The translations under genes were made by a program, and so were the position numbers. From assembly GCA_001931535.1 (NCBI GenBank), contig CP016211.1, positions 11,764,377-11,828,376 on the forward strand: a DNA stretch of 64,000 nt, in the 5' to 3' direction. Every line of letters starts with the position of its first letter. Position 1 is the first letter of the stretch. This DNA comes from Minicystis rosea (GTDB taxonomy: Bacteria; Myxococcota_A; Polyangia; Polyangiales; Polyangiaceae). The notes under the pieces were generated by a model, which made no database searches, had not been told where the DNA came from, and saw nothing but the letters and a program-made list of their open reading frames with translations. Below, piece after piece: positions 43,412 to 49,848 of this stretch.

Positions 43412-45132
43412 TGGCAGGACTCCCCAGGCTTCACGCGGGTGCGATAGCGGAACGTGTCGGAACCGGTGATGGCCACGATCACCTCCTTCAAGCGGAGGCC
43501 ATGCGGTGCGGATTGCTCCCATGCGGCGGCCGCGGAGCACGCGTCCGCGCGCGCCTCGTTGCGTCCGAGCGCATAGCGGAGCGATTGAATCAGATAGCAC
43601 TGCTGCGCGTGCTCGCTCTTCGCGAGCTTCGCCGAAAGCTCGATGGGCCCGTCGAACGCGCCGCTCACATCGTCCTTCGACGCGAGGTGAGGAGCCGCGA
43701 TGGATCCCGAGATGTCCTCACCATTGTCCGGCGTGTAGCGGCCCACGGCGTCGAACGCGCCGAAGCCGTAGCCGATCGGATCCATCTGCTCGTGGCAGGG
43801 CCGGCAGGCCTCGAGGCTCGCGTGCTGCGCGGCGACGTCACGCTCGCTCGTGCCGCCGTCGAGCGAGGGGAGCGAGGTGTCCACCGAAGGCGGCGGAGGC
43901 GAGACCGGATCGCAGAGGAGCTGAAAGCGCACGAGCTTGCCGCGCAGCACGATCGACTCGCGGTTGAAGTGCGCGTGCGTCGCGAGCACGCTCGCGTGGG
44001 TGAGCATGCCGCGGCGCTCGGGCGGCAGACTCACCTTCTCGAAGCCGCTGCCCGCGGGGGCGCTGGCGCCGTAGATCTGTGCGATCTCCGCGTTCGCCAT
44101 CGTGTAATCGGCGGTGAGCAGCTCCGCGAAGCTCCCCTCGTCGCTCTTCGCCACGGCCGTGAAGAGCTGCTCCGTCTCGGTGAGCAGGCTCGCGGCGAAG
44201 TCCGCCGTGAAGTCCGGCCACACCATGTTGTCGCGCGTGAGGCTCGGTGTCTGCTCCACGTCGAGCCATTGGCGCGCGAAGTCCGCGAGCATGCTCTCGG
44301 CGCGATCGTCGTCGAGCATGGCGCGCGCCGCCTGCATCACGCCCTCGGCGCTGTCGAGCTCTCCTTCGTCGGCAGCGGCCAGCAATGCATCATCGGGCAC
44401 GCTGCGCCAGAGCGAGGCCGCGAGGCGTCCGGCGATCTCGGATCCGGAGAGCGCCACCACGTCCTCCGTGCCCGCGCCGAGCTCCACGGCGTAGAGGAAG
44501 CGCGGCGACAAGAGCACCGAAGCGATGCCGAAGCGCAGCGCCGACTCCGCGCCCAGCGCCGCCACCGCCGCATCGTAGTCGGCGAGGAGCGCGTCCTTCT
44601 CACTGTCCGGCAGCGTGCCGCGGAAGGCCCGGCGCGCGCGCCCCGTGAGGAAAGCCTTGATGCACGCCGCATCGCCCGCGCCCGTGCAACCGCTCACGGC
44701 CGCCACGTTCGCAGCCACGATGTCGGCGATGCTCTCGGCCGCCGCCAGATACTGCTCGACCGCGAGCGCGCTCACCGTCGAGCGGATGTTGGTATTGAAG
44801 CCGATGGTGACACCGGTCTTCTCCTCCGGCACGAACCCGGCCGCGGGATGGTTGGTGATGCCGAAGAGATCACGAACCGCGTTGTCGTACTCGATGCGTG
44901 AGATGCGCCGGATGGGCGGTGTGGCGGCGGTCGGCCCATCACACGCCCCCTCGCTCGCGAGCCGTTGCCCGAGCGCGATGAGCGGCGTGCCCTGCGCGGG
45001 GCCGTCTATGGGCGTTTCATGTTTGGGCTCTCCTCCCGCGATGCAGGACGCGATGGAAGACACGATACAGGACGCGACGATGGCGAACGCGCCTGCGCTG
45101 AACGAGCGGAGACGAAGCGTGCGAGTGCTCAT
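43408..45132 (-). CDS. DUF1592/DUF1588/DUF1585-type (planctomycete-cytochrome-associated) exported protein
   Basis: A 574-residue exported protein (signal FSAGAFAIVASCIVSSIASC; a lipobox-like SIASC is present). Domain order fits the known multi-DUF architecture: DUF1587-like RRISRIEYDNAVRDLFGITN, DUF1595/1592 core with FLTGRARRAFRGTLPDSEKD, ASVLLSPRFLYAVEL and ASLWRSVPDDALLAAADEGE, WLDVEQTPSL, DUF1588 with RGMLTHASVLATHAHFNRES and CRPCHEQMDPIGYGFGAFDA (the CxxCH motif that could bind haem), and a DUF1585-like end. AGGAGCT lies upstream of the ATG at 45132. It is the first gene of the operon with DUF1552 and a lipoprotein; a role in envelope redox or polymer breakdown is only inferred. Confidence 0.88.
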   Translation of the reverse strand: MSTRTLRLRSFSAGAFAIVASCIVSSIASCIAGGEPKHETPIDGPAQGTPLIALGQRLASEGACDGPTAATPPIRRISRIEYDNAVRDLFGITNHPAAGFVPEEKTGVTIGFNTNIRSTVSALAVEQYLAAAESIADIVAANVAAVSGCTGAGDAACIKAFLTGRARRAFRGTLPDSEKDALLADYDAAVAALGAESALRFGIASVLLSPRFLYAVELGAGTEDVVALSGSEIAGRLAASLWRSVPDDALLAAADEGELDSAEGVMQAARAMLDDDRAESMLADFARQWLDVEQTPSLTRDNMVWPDFTADFAASLLTETEQLFTAVAKSDEGSFAELLTADYTMANAEIAQIYGASAPAGSGFEKVSLPPERRGMLTHASVLATHAHFNRESIVLRGKLVRFQLLCDPVSPPPPSVDTSLPSLDGGTSERDVAAQHASLEACRPCHEQMDPIGYGFGAFDAVGRYTPDNGEDISGSIAAPHLASKDDVSGAFDGPIELSAKLAKSEHAQQCYLIQSLRYALGRNEARADACSAAAAWEQSAPHGLRLKEVIVAITGSDTFRYRTRVKPGESCQ

Positions 45133-45507
45133 GTGCAGAGCTCCTGCGACGACAGCCGGTGGAGAGAAGGTTACTCCTCCCATCTGTGATCGCACAACCC
45201 GATTGAGCATGGATGTGTCGATTCGTGATGTGGTGCAACCACACTTCATCATGATTCGTGTCATTCGATGATGATACGAATGCTGTTGAATCGTAGTCAG
45301 TCGGTTGCAGTGACAAGCTCCTTCATAAATTTGCGTCACTGGTGAATGACACCAAATGTGCGCGCTCGTCTCGCCGCCCATCCTCGTCCCATGACGTCGG
45401 TTCGAGCCTGCTTTGCGCGTGTCAACGCGTGAGCCGCAGCGTCATGCCTCGGTCGAGAGGACGCTCGTGGATCGGCTCGCGCGTGAGCGCGTGCTGCGAC
45501 GGCGAAC
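45133..45507. other. A/T-rich non-coding region upstream of the DUF1592 operon
   Basis: From about 45180 to 45360 base composition drops sharply in G+C compared with everything around it, and no open frame has protein character. Short inverted motifs recur (for example ATTCGTGATGTGGTGCAACC close to ACACTTCATCATGATTCGTG, and CATTCGATGATGATACGAATG). This is where the promoter of the minus-strand operon must lie. It may instead be a small horizontally acquired patch. No gene is seen. Confidence 0.45.
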
Positions 45508-45585
45508 TCAGAAGCTGACCGAGAAAGCCAACGTCAGGCCCGAGCGGCTCGACCTTCAAGAAGGCGAGGGTGGTTCGAGGTATGG
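45508..45585 (-). pseudogene. Remnant of an outer-membrane beta-barrel C-terminus
   Basis: On the minus strand, GLTLAFSVSF-stop is a textbook last strand of an outer-membrane barrel ending in Phe. If one extra G near 45541 is removed, it is preceded in frame by TTLAFLKVEPL, another strand and turn. No start or longer frame is found, so this seems to be the decayed 3' end of a deleted gene. Short, hence uncertain. Confidence 0.35.
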
Positions 45586-45589
45586 GGGG

Positions 45590-45643
45590 CCCCGACGGCT
45601 TCGCCGGCGGGGGGAAAGGACGCGAGTCCTTTCCTGTGACTCA
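45590..45643. repeat. Double hairpin including copy 2 of the 29-bp element
   Basis: First hairpin: CCCCGACGGC / GCCGGCGGGG around a 3-nt loop (45590-45612, one mismatch). Second: GGAAAGGAC-GCGA-GTCCTTTCC (45613-45634), perfect 9-bp stem. Positions 45615-45643 match 10661-10689 at 25 of 29 bases and end on the stop codon of the minus-strand gene at 45641. Likely terminator of that gene and part of a dispersed family. Confidence 0.75.
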
Positions 45644-45952
45644 GTCGTGGACGACGCGGAAGAACGTGTGCACTTGGCCGAGCGTCATCTTGACGACGTG
45701 GCCGTCGGCGAGGGCCACGCTCACGCCGTCGACGCGGCCGGCGCGCACCAAGACCTTGGTCACGTTCACGCGCGAGCCCTTGGCGATCTCGGCTTGATGC
45801 AGGGTCACGTCGCTCGTCGCCTGCAGCTCGGTGCCGATGGCGAGCTCGTCCTGATCGTCTGCCAGCGCTGCGGCTTCGCCCACCACGCTCACCATCGGAA
45901 CCGCGCAGGCGGCGAGAGCAACGGTGAGGAGGATGCGCGCGAGCCGAGGCAT
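45641..45952 (-). CDS. Small exported hypothetical protein
   Basis: A 103-residue protein with signal peptide MPRLARILLTVALAACAVPM, the mature part beginning near ADDQDELAIG. The body is a compact beta domain: GTELQATSDVTLHQAEIAKG, SRVNVTKVLVRAGRVDGVSV, ALADGHVVKMTLGQVHTFFR. A start seven codons upstream is possible. No family recognised. It ends in the repeated hairpin element and lies 80 bp downstream of the tandem isomerase gene on the same strand. Confidence 0.65.
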   Translation of the reverse strand: MPRLARILLTVALAACAVPMVSVVGEAAALADDQDELAIGTELQATSDVTLHQAEIAKGSRVNVTKVLVRAGRVDGVSVALADGHVVKMTLGQVHTFFRVVHD

Positions 45953-46030
45953 GTGCAGGATCCTACGCGGCATGACGCGGATGTCATCCCCTCAAATCAC
46001 GACGCCGATGTAGGCAAACAACCTACTCGT

Positions 46031-47278
46031 TCACTCGTTGCGGGGACGCCAACCACGGATCGCTTTCTCCACGAACATCAGACGATCCTGGCCCCAGAAC
46101 AGCAGATCGCCGACGACGAAGCTCGGCGCGCCGCAGAGGCCGGCGCGTGCGGCCTCGAGCGTGAGCTGCTTGAGCTGCTCCTTCACGGGCTCGAGCTTGG
46201 TGCCCGCGACGAGCGCGGTGCCGTCGAGGCCGACGTCGTTGGCGATGCGCGTGAGCGCGGTGTCGTCGTACAGATCGCGATCGTCCACCCAGAGCGCGCG
46301 GAAGAGCGCGTGCACGAGCTTCGGCCTCTCGGCCTCGGGGAGCTGGAGCACGAGGCGCAGCGCCTTCACCGTGTTCATCGGGAAGCGCGAGGGGAAGCGG
46401 AACGGGACGCCGTAGCAGCGGGCCCAGCGATCGATGTCGAGGGCGACGTGGCGGCGTTTCGCCTCCGGCATCGTGAAGAGCGGAACGTCCGCGGTGCCGA
46501 TCTCTTTGAAGAGCGCGCCGAGCAGGAATGGACGAAAGCGCACGCGCGCGCCGTTGCGGGCGGCGACCTCCTCGATCTGTGTGGACGCGAGGTAAGCGAA
46601 CGGGCTGGAGAAGTCGAAGTAGAACGAGACCTCGGGGACGGCCGGCGGCACGCTCGGATCGCGCGGCGGCAGCAGATGCGACGCGCTCCCGCCGAGCGCG
46701 TTCTCCACGAAGACGAGGCGATCTTGGCCCCAGTAGAGATCGCCTTGCTCGCCGTCCGGCAGCACGATCGCGGGCGCGCCGAAGATGCCGCGGGCGACGG
46801 CTTCGTCGGTGCGGGCGCGGAGATCGTCTTTGATTGAAGGGTCGTCGGCGCGCGCCACGAGCGCGGCACCGTCGAGGCCGATCTCGTCGAGCGCGCCGCG
46901 CACGACCTCGGGCTGCGAGACGTCGCGGCCGAGCTCCCAGTACGCGCGGAAGAGCGCTTTGCTCGCGCGCGGGAGATCGGCGCCCGCTGCGATCGCCGCG
47001 CGCAGGGCGAGCACGGTGCGGTTCGGATGCGTCGCCGGCATCACCAACGGCACGCCGAGATGATCGGCCCAACGATGCATGTCGAGGAGGTTGAGGCGCG
47101 CTTTTGCCGCACCGAGGTGGGGCACATCAGGCCCTCCGATGGCGCGGAAGACACCGCCGAGCAGCATGGGGCGCCATGTCAGATCGGCGCCCGTGCGCGC
47201 AGCCAGCGCTTCGATTTGCGTGCTCGCGAGGTACGCATACGGGCACGAGAAGTCGTAGTGAAAGTCGATGCGCTTCAC
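46031..47278 (-). CDS. Tandem-duplicated DsbA-fold protein (2-hydroxychromene-2-carboxylate isomerase type)
   Basis: A 415-residue fusion of two homologous DsbA-like (GST-kappa/HCCA isomerase) domains. Domain 1 (about 1-203): IDFHYDFSCPYAYLASTQIE, PMLLGGVFRAIG, GIFGAPAIVLPDGEQGDLYW, GQDRLVFVE. Domain 2 (about 211-415): SFYFDFSSPFAYLASTQIEE, PFLLGALFKEIG, GLCGAPSFVVGDLLFWGQDR, LMFVEKAI. HCCA isomerases use glutathione and a Ser in the FSSPFAY motif; domain 2 keeps it, whereas domain 1 has Cys (FSCPYAY). Start is GTG after a normal spacing. Single-domain relatives are about 200 residues, so this is an in-frame gene duplication and fusion. Substrate unknown. Confidence 0.88.
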   Translation of the reverse strand: MKRIDFHYDFSCPYAYLASTQIEALAARTGADLTWRPMLLGGVFRAIGGPDVPHLGAAKARLNLLDMHRWADHLGVPLVMPATHPNRTVLALRAAIAAGADLPRASKALFRAYWELGRDVSQPEVVRGALDEIGLDGAALVARADDPSIKDDLRARTDEAVARGIFGAPAIVLPDGEQGDLYWGQDRLVFVENALGGSASHLLPPRDPSVPPAVPEVSFYFDFSSPFAYLASTQIEEVAARNGARVRFRPFLLGALFKEIGTADVPLFTMPEAKRRHVALDIDRWARCYGVPFRFPSRFPMNTVKALRLVLQLPEAERPKLVHALFRALWVDDRDLYDDTALTRIANDVGLDGTALVAGTKLEPVKEQLKQLTLEAARAGLCGAPSFVVGDLLFWGQDRLMFVEKAIRGWRPRNE

Positions 47279-47326
47279 GTGGCCGAGCGTAGCGCGCTCG
47301 ATCGCACCTCGGTTAACGTGAACTCC

Positions 47327-48358
47327 ATGTCGTCTCGAATTGCTCGGGCAGCGCTGCTCGGAATGGCAGCAACATCGATCCTCGCGAGCATCCATGCGGG
47401 GTGCGGTGGCGAGGCCTCGGTCACGACCGGCACGAGCGGCGGGGCGGGCGGCGAAGGGACGACTGCATCGTCGAGCTCGTCGGGCAGCGGCAGCGGCGGC
47501 ACGAGCACGTCGTCGAGCTCGTCGGGAAGCGGCGGCGCGAGCGCATCGTCATCATCGAGCTCGGTCAGCAGCAGCTCGTCGGGGACCGGCGGGCAGGGCG
47601 GCGCCGCCGCCGGGTGGCCCACCTGCGATGCGCCCGAGCCGGGCGCCGTGACGAAGACGCTCCATGAGGTTTGGCAGGACGATCCGGCGACACCGACGCA
47701 AGTCTGGGTGCCCGGTGTGTACGTCACCGCCGTCTCCAAGGGCGGCTGCCAGGCGGGCACGACGTGCCAGCTCTTCGTGCAGCAGAACGAGACGTTCGCC
47801 GATCTCGCCGGCGGCTCGCAGCAAGCGCTGAAGCTGCTCGTCTCGGCGAACGCGTCGTCGCACTTCGTCGGCATCAAGGTCGGCGACAAGGTGGACGTCG
47901 ACGCGTATGCGTGGCGCTACAACCTCACCGGGCAGAACGAGCTGCTCTTGCAAGTGAACGTGCAACTGAAGGGTTGCGCGAAGGTCGTGGGCACCGGCAA
48001 TCCCAAGCCCGTCACGGTGCCGCTCAGCGCGCTCACGCTCGATGCCTACGAGACCGCGGTCGGGCCTCTCTTGGTGAAGGTGACGACGGTGTCGGGCAAG
48101 CCGCAGCTGCCGGCCGAGACCTTCGGCTTGTGGACGACGGGCACGTTCTCGGACGCGGGGCCCGATACGATCGTGAGCCTCTCGCCTTACTTCCTCGCGT
48201 CGGGCGCGTTCTCCGCCCTGCAAGAGGGGAAGGTGCACGACTTCACGGAGGTGGTGGGCGTGTTCGGGCTGTTCAGCCCGACGTCGGATCCGACCGCGAA
48301 GTACAAGGAGATCTATCCGCGCTTCGACGCGGATTATCCGGTCCTCAAGGTGCACTGA
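47327..48358 (+). CDS. Lipoprotein with long Ser/Gly/Thr linker and hypothetical domain
   Basis: A 343-residue lipoprotein (AALLGMAATSILASIHAGCG, lipobox IHAGC) with a roughly 70-residue linker almost wholly Ser, Gly, Thr and Ala. The globular part (from WPTCDAPEPGAVTKTLHEVW) is a beta-rich domain with NELLLQVNVQLKGCAKVVGT and PVTVPLSALTLDAYETAVGP that resembles OB-like modules of exported nuclease-associated proteins, but I cannot assign a family. It is divergent (48 bp) from the tandem isomerase gene and is closed by a strong hairpin. Confidence 0.7.
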   Translation: MSSRIARAALLGMAATSILASIHAGCGGEASVTTGTSGGAGGEGTTASSSSSGSGSGGTSTSSSSSGSGGASASSSSSSVSSSSSGTGGQGGAAAGWPTCDAPEPGAVTKTLHEVWQDDPATPTQVWVPGVYVTAVSKGGCQAGTTCQLFVQQNETFADLAGGSQQALKLLVSANASSHFVGIKVGDKVDVDAYAWRYNLTGQNELLLQVNVQLKGCAKVVGTGNPKPVTVPLSALTLDAYETAVGPLLVKVTTVSGKPQLPAETFGLWTTGTFSDAGPDTIVSLSPYFLASGAFSALQEGKVHDFTEVVGVFGLFSPTSDPTAKYKEIYPRFDADYPVLKVH

Positions 48359-48376
48359 AGGCGCGACGCGATTCGA

Positions 48377-48406
48377 GCCTTTGGCATCGAGCAAGATGCC
48401 AAAGGC
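48377..48406 (+). terminator. Hairpin terminator after the 47327 lipoprotein gene
   Basis: GCCTTTGGCATC / GATGCCAAAGGC is a perfect 12-bp stem with a 6-nt loop, 18 bp after the stop codon. No T-run follows. It sits between two convergent genes and could serve both strands. Confidence 0.65.
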
Positions 48407-48501
48407 ACATCGCAGGACGGCGGGGCATCATTCGATGATGAAGCCGCCATCGTCGGAGGACGGCGCCGTCGTCCTTCCGCTTTGGTCCCAGCGAATCGCC
48501 C

Positions 48502-49002
48502 CTACCCGATCGATGCGACCACCTCGCTGAGCTGCAGCATGCTTTCGCGCATCCCGCTCTCCATGCCGGTGGAAATCACCATGTCGCGCACCTCCTTGGA
48601 GGGATAGCGCGACAGACTGGCCAGCTTCGTCGTTCCGGCGTGCTCGGTCAGCGTCACCGTCACCATCGCCGGGCTGTCGGGGAATGGGTCGAACACCTCG
48701 GTCTGCACCACGCGATGGGGCGCATCGATCTCCAGGTACTTGCCGGAGAAGCCCACCTCCATCCCATCGTTGGTGCGCATCACGTAGCGATAGCCGCCGC
48801 CCACGCGCAGATCGATGTCGCACACCAGCATGACGCCGCGCGAGCGGGGGGACCACCAGCGCTTCACGTGCTCGGGCCTGGTCATGGCCTCGAACACCAG
48901 ATGCGTGGGCGCGGAGAACGATCGGGTGATGAGGATCTCCCGATCGGAGGGAAGCTCCAGCGTGGTCCCGTCGTTGGCCGACTCATTTCCTTTTGCGCTC
49001 AT
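48502..49002 (-). CDS. AHSA1/SRPBCC-domain protein
   Basis: A 166-residue START-like protein. The activator-of-Hsp90-homologue pattern is clear: ITRSFSAPTHLVFEAMTRPE, HVKRWWSPRSRGVMLVCDID, LRVGGGYRYVMRTNDGMEVG, FSGKYLEIDAPHRVVQTEVF and a C-terminal helix SGMRESMLQLSEVVA. The fold binds hydrophobic ligands; function of this subgroup is unclear. It overlaps the ArsR-type regulator by 20 nt, and such ArsR-AHSA1 pairs are very common in bacteria, so it is a member of an autoregulated operon. Confidence 0.9.
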   Translation of the reverse strand: MSAKGNESANDGTTLELPSDREILITRSFSAPTHLVFEAMTRPEHVKRWWSPRSRGVMLVCDIDLRVGGGYRYVMRTNDGMEVGFSGKYLEIDAPHRVVQTEVFDPFPDSPAMVTVTLTEHAGTTKLASLSRYPSKEVRDMVISTGMESGMRESMLQLSEVVASIG

Positions 49003-49333
49003 GTTTTTTCGACTCCTTCCGGTCTCTTCGCTTCAAGCCCTCGAGCACGTCATCCAGTTGATCGAAACGCTCGTCCCACAGCCGCCGGTAGCCCTCGAGC
49101 CACGCATGGAGCTCTCGGAGCGGCGCTGGGCGCAGCTCGTAGAGGCGCTGTTGCGCCTGCGGCTGCACGTCGACCAATCCCACGTCCCTGAGCACGCGCA
49201 GGTGCTTCGAGACTTGGGGTTGGCGCAGCTCGAGCTGGTCGCCGATGGCCCCTACCGGCAGGGGGCCGGCGCGGAGGAGCTCCACGATGCGGAACCGATT
49301 GGGCTCGGCCAAGGCGGCTAGCGTCTCGATCAC
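48983..49333 (-). CDS. ArsR-family winged-helix transcriptional repressor
   Basis: A 116-residue regulator with ETLAALAEPNRFRIVELLRA, GPLPVGAIGDQLELRQPQVS (recognition helix), KHLRVLRDVGLVDVQPQAQQ and the wing RLYELRPAPL. It has no ELCVCDL-type metal motif, so it is of the SdpR-like type that pairs with AHSA1 proteins rather than an arsenic sensor. GTG start. A palindromic site overlaps its promoter (49342-49377), pointing to autorepression. The Lys/Arg-rich C-terminus (RDRKESKKHERKRK) is unusual in length and charge. Confidence 0.9.
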   Translation of the reverse strand: MIETLAALAEPNRFRIVELLRAGPLPVGAIGDQLELRQPQVSKHLRVLRDVGLVDVQPQAQQRLYELRPAPLRELHAWLEGYRRLWDERFDQLDDVLEGLKRRDRKESKKHERKRK

Positions 49334-49341
49334 AGGTTCGT

Positions 49342-49377
49342 ATATTCCCTGTTAGGTATATTCTCGTCAAGGAATAT
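49342..49377 (-). promoter_or_regulatory. Promoter and putative ArsR operator of the ArsR-AHSA1 operon
   Basis: On the minus strand TTGACG (49370-49365) and GAATAT (49347-49342) are spaced by 17 bp, a good sigma-70-like promoter. A perfect inverted repeat ATATTC-N8-GAATAT (49358-49363 and 49372-49377) brackets the -35 box, and the -10 hexamer repeats the half-site GAATAT. This arrangement would let the repressor block RNA polymerase. Confidence 0.65.
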
Positions 49378-49499
49378 TAAGGCGCAGATGACGCCGCGGG
49401 CATGTCCCCGGAAGGGCTGGTCGTCGGATCGGGGAGGTTGCGACGAAGAGCCAAGGCGAGCGCCGGGCGGCGTGTTCAACGTCCCGCAAGGAGGAGATG

Positions 49500-49748
49500 A
49501 TGAAGAAGCGGATCCTGGCGGGTATGGCGGCTTTCGTGGCGTTCTCTGCGTTCGCGCCCATCGCGAGCGCCGACCCCCCGAAGGAGCAGAGCTACGAGTA
49601 CAAGTTCACGGACGACAAGCTCCTCGGGGACACGATGGGCGCGCAGGGCGCGAAGATCACGGTGCTCAAGGTGGGCCGCCGCGATCGCCTCCTCCGGCCG
49701 CGCGTGCAGTTCGTCCAAGAGATGCTGAAGTCCGTCGAGAACATGTGA
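49500..49748 (+). CDS. Small exported protein of a myxobacterial type
   Basis: An 82-residue product with signal peptide MKKRILAGMAAFVAFSAFAP ending near ASA. The mature part starts DPPKEQSYEYKFTDDKLLGD and ends VGRRDRLLRPRVQFVQEMLK-SVENM. I know this acidic 'F.DD.L.G' plus basic 'R..LiRPR..Fv.EmlKSvE' ending as a recurring short protein in large myxobacterial genomes, without known function. Two ATGs occur in a row (49497 and 49500); AAGGAGGAG sits directly before the first, so the second has the better spacing. It is divergent from the ArsR operon. Confidence 0.7.
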   Translation: MKKRILAGMAAFVAFSAFAPIASADPPKEQSYEYKFTDDKLLGDTMGAQGAKITVLKVGRRDRLLRPRVQFVQEMLKSVENM

Positions 49749-49848
49749 TGAATGCATCGAGCGCCGCGCGAGACGGCGGCGCTCGATGCGAGCACCAGAT
49801 GCGAGCGGTGAGCGAGAGGAGAGCGCGGCCGATGGGCCGCGGGCCTCG

